From Caldilineaceae bacterium (GTDB lineage Bacteria > Chloroflexota > Anaerolineae > Caldilineales > Caldilineaceae), in the NCBI GenBank assembly GCA_019637645.1, contig JAHBVH010000074.1, positions 1 to 40,460 of the forward strand: a stretch of DNA of 40,460 nucleotides, read 5' to 3'. Below the pieces are notes generated by a model that ran no database searches, was not told the DNA's origin, and worked only from the letters and a program-made list of their open reading frames with translations. This document shows positions 23,614 to 33,600 of this stretch, in pieces. The first letter of the stretch is position 1. Each line of letters begins with the position of its first letter. A program made the translations under genes and the position numbers.

Positions 23614-25452
23614 CTACGCGACGGGCACCAATTCTAGTGCGATACAGCCTTGCTGTGCCGGCGTTTGCAGGCGAAAGACAATGCGCAGCACATCCTGTGG
23701 ACCATGCGCAAAATCGATATCGACATGGCGTTCCAGACGCACCTCGACCGCTTCAGCCGCAAAACCAATGCGCAATTTTCCGTGTATGCCGTTGATCAAC
23801 ACCGCGGTTTCGCCGATCTCAACAGGGTAGAAGGTGGTCAAGGCACTTTCAAAAGGGGCAGCCTCGCGCGGAAAAGCGAAGTGATCTTCCAGGCTGATCC
23901 ACCCGTGCGGGGCTGTGCGATGGAGGGTAACTCGGCGCTGCAAGGCAGCTAGGCCAGCAGCAGGTGGATAGACCTTCGTCAGGTCCAGCCAGAGATGATC
24001 GACTTGGTCATTCGCTTGGTGGTCCAGCAAGTGCGCCGCGTAAGCGGGGCCTGCTCCTTGGAGTTGTCCATTGACCACCGGCACCGAATGGCCCAACGAA
24101 GAATTGACAAAATGATCATAGCGCTCGTCGCCAAAGTACGCCTTGGTATAACGGCCCACGCCGACATCGGCCACGAGCGACTCGCGCCGCCAATGGACAA
24201 TCAGGTTGCCGACATCATTTTGGTTATGCATCTCGTCATTGTGGCCGCCCTTCGCGGCTAGCACCAAAGCATCTGGATCAGTGGGGTTCAGCCGCGCCAA
24301 CATCCACTGCATGCCGCTGAACCAATCATGACGGGCAGGTGCGTAGGTAGTGGGGGCGGGCGTGGGCGGCAGCCAAAACAGGCTACGCAGTCCCCAATCA
24401 AAGTAGGCACACTGGGACGCGGTCGCTTGCTGGGTCGCGGCCAAGCCATGTAGATCGGGTAGGGCCAATTGCTCTCCCAAGTAGTGTAACAGCGCTGGCT
24501 CCAGAGCCACAGCGGGATCACAATCGGAAAAATTGACGTAGATGCCACGGCTCAACAGCGTTCGGAGCGGATAGGCACCGATCTGGCGCAACCGTTCGCC
24601 AGCGAGGAGCTGAATAGCCCCATTGGTGCGCTGAGCCAGCAAATGCGCCAGGATCACATAATACCCAAAGCCATAGCCCCAATAGCCGGGCCCTTCGCTC
24701 GAGCCACCATCAGGATCAAAGGTCGCGAGATAATCATCTAAAGAGCGCAAAGCGCGCGCAATGATCTCAGCAAGCCGCGCGGGGTCCGGTTCCAGATAGA
24801 GCGCGGCACCGACAATGCCACTGTTACAGACAGCCGTCCAGTTATTGACATTACGTGTTTGGGATTGGTGAAGCCACCAATGGTCGTGGCGCGTGAGGTA
24901 GGGCGTCAAGCAACGGCGCGCTACTTCATCGCGAATCCGTTTCCCCAAGCGCGGGTCCAATTGGGCACCAATCAGCGCATCCATTTCGGCCAGGTTCAAG
25001 GCTGTTCCTGCTACGCCTAGATCCAAATAGGGATACGCCATATCGGCCAAGGTTGCTTCATGGGCAGGATAGACCCAACTGCTCTCTTCGCAAGTTGCCC
25101 AAGCGACATCCAACAACGGATCGAGAAAACGCCCCCGATTTTCCAGGCACTCGGCTAATGTCAGGCTCCAGAGCATCCGTCGGCGTAGCCCTTGGCGGTC
25201 TTCATAGGAAGTTCGTTCACCAGTACGGGCAAAGTCGAGAAAGAGGGTCGCGGGCAAAGCCGGAATGGGGGTCTGCGCATCGGTCTCGGCCTGAGCCAGA
25301 ATCGCAGCGACTTGCGCTTGGCCTAGCCGTGCACCCACCGCTGCCCAGGCAGCCCGATCAGCAAGCGGAGGGAAAGGCGGTGTCGGCGCAGTCTCACGCA
25401 GCGAATGTTCGATATCGATCACATTATACCGAGTAAGCTCATGCATCAGCAC
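23614..25452 (-). CDS. Heparinase II/III-family polysaccharide lyase-like protein (612 aa)
   Basis: Predicted polysaccharide or oligosaccharide lyase cleaving uronic-acid-containing chains by beta-elimination. Residues about 50-360 form the helical toroid, with RNVNNWTAVCNSG (about 205-217; Asn/His-type neutraliser region) and GGSSEGPGYWGYGFGYY (about 251-267; candidate catalytic Tyr). Residues about 385-612 form the beta-sandwich half, opening with GGHNDEMHNQNDVGNLIVHW (His and metal-site region) and GRYTKAYFGDERY. The length fits family members. No signal peptide is visible, so it probably acts in the cytoplasm on imported oligosaccharides. The start is a GTG at 25452; an ATG 6 nt downstream is an alternative. 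It is convergent with the sugar ABC operon, which likely supplies substrate. Confidence 0.85.
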   Translation of the reverse strand: MLMHELTRYNVIDIEHSLRETAPTPPFPPLADRAAWAAVGARLGQAQVAAILAQAETDAQTPIPALPATLFLDFARTGERTSYEDRQGLRRRMLWSLTLAECLENRGRFLDPLLDVAWATCEESSWVYPAHEATLADMAYPYLDLGVAGTALNLAEMDALIGAQLDPRLGKRIRDEVARRCLTPYLTRHDHWWLHQSQTRNVNNWTAVCNSGIVGAALYLEPDPARLAEIIARALRSLDDYLATFDPDGGSSEGPGYWGYGFGYYVILAHLLAQRTNGAIQLLAGERLRQIGAYPLRTLLSRGIYVNFSDCDPAVALEPALLHYLGEQLALPDLHGLAATQQATASQCAYFDWGLRSLFWLPPTPAPTTYAPARHDWFSGMQWMLARLNPTDPDALVLAAKGGHNDEMHNQNDVGNLIVHWRRESLVADVGVGRYTKAYFGDERYDHFVNSSLGHSVPVVNGQLQGAGPAYAAHLLDHQANDQVDHLWLDLTKVYPPAAGLAALQRRVTLHRTAPHGWISLEDHFAFPREAAPFESALTTFYPVEIGETAVLINGIHGKLRIGFAAEAVEVRLERHVDIDFAHGPQDVLRIVFRLQTPAQQGCIALELVPVA

Positions 25453-25578
25453 GCAATTCCGCCTATGGGTGAGAGGGTTGGTTGCTGTATAGTCCAGGAT
25501 ACTACTTTGACTGTTTCGCCTGTTGGGAACGCGGCATAATACACTTGACCAACCCTAACAGGTTTCTGGCCCTACCAA

Positions 25579-28500
25579 CTAGTTGACAGACCACGCGACG
25601 GCGCGTGATCCTTTGGCAGAGCGTGTGCGGTATGCTAGTGCCAATAACTGGCGATTGACAGCCACCTTTTCAAGGAAGGATCGGCGTAACTGCTCATCTT
25701 CGATCCGAGCACTTTGTCGTTGTAGAAAAGCCGAGCCTTGCTGAAGCACAAGGGCAGCACGTGGATCGCGCCCCTGTGCCAACACATGATAACATACCCA
25801 ATAAATCCGCGCACCTTCGGTGGTAATATGATCCAATTCGGGGAGGATTTGCGCGACCAAAGCCTGCGCTTGGAAAAGTTTCTCTTGTTGGAAGTACAGA
25901 AAGGCAAGCTCTGTCCGCGCCAGCGTGACTTGGCGATTATTTTCCATTGCTTGCCAACTGGCTAAGGCTTGTTCATAAAGATGTTCAGCTTCGGGCCAAC
26001 GTTGCATGATCACCAGAGTATTGGCTAGCTCTACCAGGGCAATGGCGCGCTCCTCAGGATAATTTTCAACCTCGGCAATTTCGAGCGAGCGTATCCCCAA
26101 GAGATAAGCTTTTTCTTCATCGCCTACCCGATGGGCAATCACGCCTAGTTGGGTAAGGGCACGCACCTGCTCCCGCCGACACCCTACCTGAATAAAGAGG
26201 GCAAGGGCCTCTTCTGCCGCATGTTGGGCACGCAGGAATTCACCCACTGTGGTGAGAAGGTAGCTTGCATTCAGAGAGGCCGCGGCGAGGACGCGCTGCC
26301 AACCAAGGTCACGACTAGTACCGATAGCCTGTTCCCAATAGAACAAGGCTTGGCTCCATTGACCAAGCGTCAACGAGACCATCCCAAGGTGATGGGCCAG
26401 AGAGCTAGCTAGCCGTTGCTCTTGAGAAAGCTGGACAAGCGCCAATGCTTCTTGGCCGTAGGCCAATGCTTGATCGGCATTGGCCTGGCTATCGGACCAG
26501 AGAGCCAAGTTCTGCAAGCCCAGGGCAATGAGCCGCGGCCGATTGGCTTGACGCGCCAAAGCAACGCTTTCGGCCAAGAGAACACCAGCCGTCGTGAGAT
26601 GCCCCATGGCGAGGTAGGCCATAGCCAGACGGCGACGACCATCGGCGCGGAGAGCCTGATTTTGGATTTGCTCCCCAATTTGGGTCGCGTACTGGGCCAA
26701 TGGGGCCGCGTGTGGCGCTTGATCGAGTTGCAGACAAACACTAGCTTCCTCTAGCAAGCAGCGGCCCAAGAGTTCGCGCAAGGTGGCCTGACCCTGGGCC
26801 GCGGCCTGAGGCAACCAATGTTGAAGTTGCGTACGGGTCTGTTCTAGCAGGGTTTGCGCTTCCTGGTAGAAGCCCACTACTTCATAGAACGCGCTCAACC
26901 CACCAAGGGATTGCGCCAGGGCATCGATGCGCCCGGCGGCAACGGCCCATTGCCAGGCAGCCCGGATATTGTCGAGATCTGCCTGGATCAGATAGCGCGC
27001 ATAGGCTGTCGCCTGAAGGGCTGTTTCTTGCTTAGCAAGCAAGGCGGTGTAATAGGTACAGTGCTGTTCATAGGTTTGGCGCGCAAGTGTCCCCATCTGT
27101 TGCAACTGTTCCGCCGCATATTGCCGCACCATCTCATGCAGTTGGTAGCGTACTTGGCCAGCGCTATCGCGCGTTTCGATCACTAGCGAATGATTGAGCA
27201 AACTAATCAAGAGGGACTCTGTTGCGCCAGTGATCATCATGGCCGCATCTAGTGTAAAACCGCCCTGGAAGACAGCGCAACGGGCCAGGATCGCGGTCTC
27301 TTGCGGTGATAATAGTTGCCATGAGCAGGTCAGCACTGTCTGTAGGCTACGGTGGTACGCTGGGATGTCGGGCAGGCTCGTGGTCAAAATTTGATAGCTT
27401 TCGGCTAAGGCGGCGACGATCTGAGCGCAGTTATACGCGTTGACCAAAGTGGCGGCAAGTTCAAGGCTGAGCGGAACTCCATCTAGCGCTTGGCAGATGC
27501 GCACAATTTCGGCACGATTCTCCTGGTCGAACTGGAAAGTGGGCTGTGCTCGCCGCGCCCGCTCTACAAAGAGAGCAATGCCGTCATAGGCTAACAATGC
27601 TTGTATATCCTGGTCGGCAGCTTCTTCTGGGGTAGGAAAGTTCAAACCATCTAATCGCCAAGCGTATTCAGCTTGTAAGGCCAATTGCCGCCGACTGGTG
27701 ATAAGCACTTTGATGCCCGGAGCGCGCTGGAGCAAGGTCAGGACAAAGTCGGCTCCTTCATGGAACTGCTCAAAGTTATCGAGGATCAAGAGCAGTTGTT
27801 TGTGGCGTAAAGTGGTCAAGAGTTGGTCACATAGCGACTCGCTCCCGCCAAAGGCGAGTTGCAGCACCTCGCCGATGGCGCTAGCCAGCCGCTCCGGCAG
27901 GCCAGCCCCCGAGGCGGCCCTGGTTAGCGAAACAAACCAGATCCCATCACAAAATGGGTGACGAGCACTAGTCGGCTGGAGGAGAACGCCATCACGGAGC
28001 CAATCCCGGTCATCGCGTTGGTTGGCAGCATCTACCAGCGCGTGTGCAGCACTTAAGGCCAGCCGTGTCTTCCCAATGCCGCCTTCGCCAACTAAGGCGA
28101 GCAAAGGATAGGCGGGATCCAATAATTTGGTGTGCAATGCCGCCAATTCCATCTGACGGCCCATCAAGGGGGTCAATGGACGTGGTAAGTTGTGCTTCAC
28201 AGGGGCACCTAGCGGTAGCACCAGGCCGAGATCTGGCAGTGTCGCTTTTAGGGTGGGTTGCTGAGCTACGGCGCGCGGAGCTACAGCTGGACCAGCAAGA
28301 GCGGACAAGGGCATCCCCACTTTGCCAAGCTTAGGTAGCGGCGCTGGCGGGCTGGCCTCACCGCACCGGATCTGACGATAGAAGGCACTGGTTGCCGCGG
28401 TTGGCGCAACGCCAATCTCTTCTTGCAAAAGACGTTGTAGTTGCTGGTATTGGGCTAACGCCGCCGCCCGCTGCCCATCGGCAACCAGCAGTTGCATGAG

Positions 28501-29091
28501 CAAATAGTGACCAGCTTCGTGCCATGGTTCATAGGTAAGTAGCCGTTGTGCATTCTGGATTCCAGCGGCTAGCTTGCCCACAGCTAGATAATGTTGCGCG
28601 ATCTGCAATAGCCCTTGCACCGCTTCGCGGTGTAGTTCTTCTTGTTGGGCTAGGACCCAAGCATCAAATAAAGGCGCATTGCGTACACTAAACCCAGCGA
28701 GAAACTCTCCTTGATACAGATCGAGGGCTTGTTGCCGCTGTTCGATCGCGGTGGTTGCGGCGTCGGCATTGAGGGTGGTGCGAAAAAACTCCACATCCAA
28801 CCAATACGTCCCCTGGCGGTTGAAGCCAATCGTTTGGGGGGTAACAACTAGATAGTCACCCACAACTTGGCGCAGATCCGAGAGCAGATAACGCAGATTA
28901 TTCCGCGCTTGTTGGTTGGAGAGCTCACTCCACAGAAGATCTGCCAACCGATCTCGTGTATGGACACGACCAGTGACGGCCAAATAGACAAAAAGCGCGA
29001 GCGCCTTGCCACGAAGCGTGCCGATCTGCGGCTGACTGCGATCAACCAAAATTGGGGCACCAAAACAGGTGATCTGTAACTCTCTATCCAT
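25579..29091 (-). CDS. AfsR/SARP-like regulator: wHTH-BTAD-STAND ATPase-TPR (1170 aa)
   Basis: Large one-component regulator. Residues 1-100 are an OmpR/PhoB-like winged helix in the SARP form (GKALALFVYLAVTGRVHTRDRLADLLW, NNLRYLLSDLR). Residues about 103-245 are the BTAD helical domain (YQGEFLAGFSVRNAPLFDAWV, LLTYEPWHEAGHYLLMQLL). After a Pro/Ala linker, the NB-ARC/STAND ATPase begins at about 302 (NLPRPLTPLMGR); Walker A is GEGGIGKT (335-342), Walker B LLLILDNFEQF (about 433-443), sensor LITSRR (463-468), and the GVPLSLELAA motif follows. About 500 C-terminal residues are TPR-like helices, presumed to sense a ligand or partner. No clear ribosome site precedes the ATG. It is a paralogue of the gene at 30609-34046; targets unknown. 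Confidence 0.88.
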   Translation of the reverse strand: MDRELQITCFGAPILVDRSQPQIGTLRGKALALFVYLAVTGRVHTRDRLADLLWSELSNQQARNNLRYLLSDLRQVVGDYLVVTPQTIGFNRQGTYWLDVEFFRTTLNADAATTAIEQRQQALDLYQGEFLAGFSVRNAPLFDAWVLAQQEELHREAVQGLLQIAQHYLAVGKLAAGIQNAQRLLTYEPWHEAGHYLLMQLLVADGQRAAALAQYQQLQRLLQEEIGVAPTAATSAFYRQIRCGEASPPAPLPKLGKVGMPLSALAGPAVAPRAVAQQPTLKATLPDLGLVLPLGAPVKHNLPRPLTPLMGRQMELAALHTKLLDPAYPLLALVGEGGIGKTRLALSAAHALVDAANQRDDRDWLRDGVLLQPTSARHPFCDGIWFVSLTRAASGAGLPERLASAIGEVLQLAFGGSESLCDQLLTTLRHKQLLLILDNFEQFHEGADFVLTLLQRAPGIKVLITSRRQLALQAEYAWRLDGLNFPTPEEAADQDIQALLAYDGIALFVERARRAQPTFQFDQENRAEIVRICQALDGVPLSLELAATLVNAYNCAQIVAALAESYQILTTSLPDIPAYHRSLQTVLTCSWQLLSPQETAILARCAVFQGGFTLDAAMMITGATESLLISLLNHSLVIETRDSAGQVRYQLHEMVRQYAAEQLQQMGTLARQTYEQHCTYYTALLAKQETALQATAYARYLIQADLDNIRAAWQWAVAAGRIDALAQSLGGLSAFYEVVGFYQEAQTLLEQTRTQLQHWLPQAAAQGQATLRELLGRCLLEEASVCLQLDQAPHAAPLAQYATQIGEQIQNQALRADGRRRLAMAYLAMGHLTTAGVLLAESVALARQANRPRLIALGLQNLALWSDSQANADQALAYGQEALALVQLSQEQRLASSLAHHLGMVSLTLGQWSQALFYWEQAIGTSRDLGWQRVLAAASLNASYLLTTVGEFLRAQHAAEEALALFIQVGCRREQVRALTQLGVIAHRVGDEEKAYLLGIRSLEIAEVENYPEERAIALVELANTLVIMQRWPEAEHLYEQALASWQAMENNRQVTLARTELAFLYFQQEKLFQAQALVAQILPELDHITTEGARIYWVCYHVLAQGRDPRAALVLQQGSAFLQRQSARIEDEQLRRSFLEKVAVNRQLLALAYRTRSAKGSRAVAWSVN

Positions 29092-29341
29092 AAAATAATA
29101 CCAGGGTTTCTATACCGGTTTTACTAACATCTCAGGCATTCATCAACGCTATAAAGGCTCATGAAAGCTAGCAGCGGAAAGCGTAAGCAGCTCCGTGCGT
29201 CGAGGAAATATAACGCCGTTATCAAACAGTGTATGGGAAAAGAGCTTCATTGTCACCCAACAAGCGTTGCAATTTAGACAGCGTTTGTTGATGTTGCTAA
29301 GTAAGTTAGAAGTGCTGCTACATTTTGCGAGAAGCAGCAGG
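29092..29341. other. 250-bp gap upstream of SARP-like gene
   Basis: Probably the promoter region of the minus-strand regulator at 25579-29091 and the trailer of the response-regulator gene. An imperfect inverted repeat, CAACAAGCG with CGTTTGTTG, lies at about 29258-29290. No gene seen. Confidence 0.4.
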
Positions 29342-30397
29342 TTAGGAGAGGGCGGTGAGATGGTGCTTGATGGCAAACTTGATCAATTCAGAGACATCGT
29401 TCAGCTGCAATTTTTGCATCAGGCGACTCCGATAGGAACGGACGGTGGCTTCCGAGAGGTAGAGTAATTCAGCAATTTCTTGATTCGATTTGCCGTTGGA
29501 GATTAGCTGCAGAACCTCACGCTCACGTGCCGTTAGCTTGAGGAGCGGATTTTCCAGCGCAGCCAAGGTGGTGATGGTTGGTTTTTGGTAGCTGTTAGCA
29601 ACGGCTTGAAATTGTTCGCTCAGTTGGGTCAGGATCGTTGTCGCGGTTTGCGTATGTTCTTGGACCAAGCGTCCGGCAGGATGACCTTGCAGGTCGACGG
29701 CGAGTTGCTGAATCAAGGCAAGCTGCGCTCCCAACAGGGTATAGCTGTCGGCAATGGTCGTATCAAAGGTTTGGCGTAGATCACTCTGCTGCGTTTGATA
29801 GGTCTTAATCAGCAAATTGGTCAGGCCGCGCAGTTGATCACTTTGCTGGCGCACGACCTCAAAGAGCCTATCCTTCTCTTCTTCACTCTGGCGGCGGCGC
29901 AATAATTCGCCATTGAGCGCTGCCGTACGCTGTTGAACGGCTTCTTCTAGCCGCTGATTCTGTTCCCGCAATTCATTACGTAGATAGTAGAGCGAGAGAT
30001 GGGTATCGATCCGCGCCAGAACCTCGGGGAAGGCCGGTGGTTTTGTAATAAAATCGACACCGCCCACAGCAAAGCCATGCACTTTATCAGGCGTCGCAGC
30101 CAGTGAAGTCAGAAAGATGACCGGCGTTGTTTGAAAAGCCGGTATAGCTTTAATGCGGGTGCAGATTTCAAAGCCATCCATATCAGGCAGCCGGACATCC
30201 AACAGGATGAGATGGGGCTCCACTTGGGTCAAAAGAGCCAACGCGCCTTCGCCGGTGGCGGCTTCGGTCACGGCATAGCTGGCACGCCGCAACCGCTGAG
30301 CCAATAACTGTAAATCCTCGATGGTATCGTCGACCACAAGAATTTTGGCAGAGGGCCAAGAAATTTTCATTGACGCGCTTTCACGGCTAACAGTCAT
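29342..30397 (-). CDS. Response regulator, REC - coiled coil/DHp-like - LuxR HTH (351 aa)
   Basis: DNA-binding response regulator. From the ATG at 30397, the receiver domain covers about 17-135 with acidic pair DD (23-24), phosphoacceptor D67 in LILLDVRLPD and K119 in FITKPP. Residues about 140-280 are a long helical region, first a charged coiled coil (RNELREQNQRLEEAVQQRT), then LRQTFDTTIADSYTLLGAQLALIQQL, which resembles a HisKA_3 dimerisation helix with no His at the phosphorylation site. The LuxR/GerE HTH ends the protein (LTAREREVLQLISNGKSNQEIAELLYLSEATVRSYRSRLMQKL). An in-frame GTG at 30412 overlaps three 11-bp repeats, so I prefer 30397; 30370 is possible. No histidine kinase gene lies nearby. 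It sits between two SARP-like genes on the same strand. Confidence 0.85.
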   Translation of the reverse strand: MTVSRESASMKISWPSAKILVVDDTIEDLQLLAQRLRRASYAVTEAATGEGALALLTQVEPHLILLDVRLPDMDGFEICTRIKAIPAFQTTPVIFLTSLAATPDKVHGFAVGGVDFITKPPAFPEVLARIDTHLSLYYLRNELREQNQRLEEAVQQRTAALNGELLRRRQSEEEKDRLFEVVRQQSDQLRGLTNLLIKTYQTQQSDLRQTFDTTIADSYTLLGAQLALIQQLAVDLQGHPAGRLVQEHTQTATTILTQLSEQFQAVANSYQKPTITTLAALENPLLKLTAREREVLQLISNGKSNQEIAELLYLSEATVRSYRSRLMQKLQLNDVSELIKFAIKHHLTALS

Positions 30398-30401
30398 TAC
30401 T

Positions 30402-30434
30402 GGTTCACCCACACTTCACCCACGTTTTACCCAC
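30402..30434 (-). promoter_or_regulatory. Three 11-bp phased direct repeats upstream of response regulator
   Basis: Plus-strand units GGTTCACCCAC, ACTTCACCCAC and GTTTTACCCAC follow each other without gap (30402-30412, 30413-30423, 30424-30434), sharing TT(C/T)ACCCAC; the minus strand reads GTGGGTGAA. An 11-bp period matches DNA-helix phasing and the known spacing of SARP-binding heptamers. They lie 5-37 nt upstream of the chosen start codon. Confidence 0.5.
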
Positions 30435-30608
30435 GCCTTTTCTCTAAGCTGCCATGACTCCTAGCAAACAAATTGACTGAAGTTTATTAGCAACCCTGTT
30501 CATACTGTAACACAAGGAAACTGTTATGTCATACGACAACTTTCAAATTTTCTTTTCGACACAGGCGGACGATGACGGCGAACACCGCCCTGGCCATGGT
30601 TGAGTTGC

Positions 30609-33600
30609 TTATAGCATTAGGTCAACGCGGCTTGACAGCATAAGTAACTCGTGATGAATTTTCACACGTTGCAAAAAAGAGTGGCGGACTTGCTCGTCTT
30701 GTAGTTTGGCCGCTTTCGCTTGCAAGGATTGGAGCGCTTGCTGCAAGAGCGGTAGCGCACGAGGATCCTGGTGGGCGGCTAAGATACGATAACAGGAGAG
30801 TAGCACCTGCTCAGCCGGAGGTTCTTCTGGCAAAGGTATGGACGTTGCCGCCGCTGTCAATTGGGCTAAAATCAGCTCCACCGTTAGCAGCGCTCCGCTA
30901 TGATTCCCCAATAGCAGTAGACTATCGACGAGGCCACTTTGCGCGACCAACGCCCGTTGGGTACGGCCCAAGCTTTGCCACAATGTATAAGCTTCACTGT
31001 AAATCTGAGCGGCTTGAGCGCCTTGTTGGCGAGCGACCAAAAATCCCCCCCACACAGTTAAGGCTTCGGCTTGTACCGCCTGATACCCTCCGCGACGGGC
31101 AAGCTGAAGTGCTTGTTGGCAATAATTGACAGCACTGGTCGTTTCGCCAAGTTGGTACAAAGTAAAGCTCAATTGGGCCAAGGTGCGGGCCTCTAGCCGA
31201 CCTTCATTGATCATGCGAAAGATCTTTAAAGCGCGTTCGCCATAATATTTTGCCTGCTCCCATTCCCCCAAGCTGTTATAGAGTAGCCCAAAATTTAGAT
31301 TGGCAAACCCACTCCCTTCTTGATCCCCTAACTGTCGACTCAGTTGTAGCGTCTCTTGATAATAATGTAGTGCTTTGCTGTAATCGCCCAGCAAGGCACT
31401 ACTGACACCCAGATTGTTGTAAATCACATTCTCTTTTTCACGGTCGCCAATCTGGCGCGTTAGGCGCAATGCGCCCTCATAACACTCAATGGCCCGTTGA
31501 TACTCGCCCCGCAAATCATAGTTCATCCCGAGGTTTGAGAGACAGTGGACTTCACTCTGTTGCCGACCCTCGCGTTGAGCCAGGGTCAATGCTTGTTCAT
31601 AGGCCAAACGATGTTGGATGTAGTCGCCTTGCGCCCAAGCGGCGTCGCCCAGCCGTAGATGGGCGGTGGCCGTCAAGGTGAGATCCCCAATTTGCTCGGC
31701 ATGCTGCAAGGCTTCCTGAATTAATGGCTTGACCCCCTCCACGCGTGCGCTCTTGAGATGGAAATACGCTTGTTCCAAGAGCAATTGGGCGAATAATTGT
31801 TGGCGTTCTGGCGTCCTGTCCAGGTGGGTAACAAAGCGCTGCCGAAGCAGGCTGACCGCCTGACCTAACAGCGCGACCGTTTCTTGATGGGAGCCGGCTA
31901 ATGTCCACACATGCACCAAAGGGGATAGGAGCTGGCGAACCAAGCCAAAGCGCCCCTGTTCCAGTGCCCAGTCCCAGCTGCTATAAATATTCCCCATCTC
32001 TTCTTGGATCGTATCCAGTATCTGGGCATTAAAGAGGGATTGGCTTTCAAACTCTTTTAAGAATTCGACAAAATAAAGACAGTGCCGTTCCCGGGCGCTA
32101 GCCTCTTGTTCGGCAACCATGCTCAACTGCTGCAGCGCATATTGGCGTGTTAGACGATGCATGGTCAAGCGCTTTTCCCCCAGGGGATGCAATAGCATCT
32201 TGCCTTCTAACCGCTGTAGCTGCTCTGGCGAAGCATCAGCGAGAATCGTCGCAGCCAGTGGCGTAAAACTATCATGAAAAATCGCACATTGCATCAAAAT
32301 ATTCTTTTCGTGCGCCGACAATAATTGCCAAGAATAGCCCAACATGGTCTGGAGACTGCGGTGCCGCGCCGCAAGATCGTGAAAGTCGGTTGTCAGGATT
32401 GCGTATTGGGTTTCGAGCAACGTCGCAATTTGTGCACAGGTATAGCGTTGGACCAGAGTCGCGGCCAATTCAATGGCCAGGGGCAAACCATCCACCAATT
32501 GACAAATATGGGCAATGGCAACAGCATTGGTTTCATCCAACATAAACGTAGGCACACTCTGGGCAGCCCGCTGCACAAACAAGGCAATACTGTCATACAG
32601 CAGTAACGCTTGTGGTTGCTCACTTGCTTCCGTGTCAGCGGCCACTCCTTGCAACTGGTCAGGCAGTGGTAAACCGTCGAGCACGAAAAGATGCTCAGCC
32701 TGATAATTCAAGCGATGGCGTGAAGTAATTAACACCTTCACCTGTTGGGTCTGCTGAAGCAGTTGGTAGATATAAGCAGCCGCCGTATCATCGGGGCTCA
32801 CCTCAGCCGGATTGATTGCCGTCTTTGTTGTCAGATGCTCAAAATTGTCCAGAATCAACAGGAGTTGCTTATCGCGCAAATAATCTAACAGTTGTGGGGC
32901 CAATGACTCTGCCCCAGTCAACGGCAGTTGGAGCGCCTTCCCAATGACGGCAACCAATTGCTCTAGCAGCGTTTTGCCCGGAACGACCTCCAATAAGGAT
33001 ACAAACCAAACGCCATCACGGAAGTGCGGCAACAATGCTTCGCCCACTTTTAGTGCTAAGCGCGTTTTACCAACACCCCCGACGCCGACCAGCGTTAACC
33101 AGGCACAATCAGTCTGTTGCAGCTTGGTAGATACCGTGGTAAGTTCAAAGGTTCGCCCAAAAAACGGAACGAGCTGTCGCGGTAAATTATGGGGCGGCAG
33201 GGGCGCAAGGCCAGAAGCAGCCACTACGGCAGGCGACAGCTTCGCAACGGCGGCAACGGTTGACGGCGCTGCGGCAGGCTTCTGCTTGCTGGCAAAAGAA
33301 CCCGTGCGGATCTGCTCGTAGAGTGCGGTGGTTTCAGCCATGGGCTCCAGCCCCAATTCGTCGGCCAAGAGCTGGCAACAAGTAGTATATTGGGCCAGCG
33401 CCTCGTTGATCCGCCCGATGGCAGCCAAGCAGAACATCTGCTGCCGATGGATCTCTTCGTGCCAGGGCTCCAATGTTAGCAGCCGCTGTGTGACAACATA
33501 GGCTGCCCGGTAATCCTCTCGGTCCATTAACCGCGCGACCAGTGCATGGAGTCCTTGCATGTGCAGCTCATAGAGATGCTCACGCTCCAGAAGCATCCAT

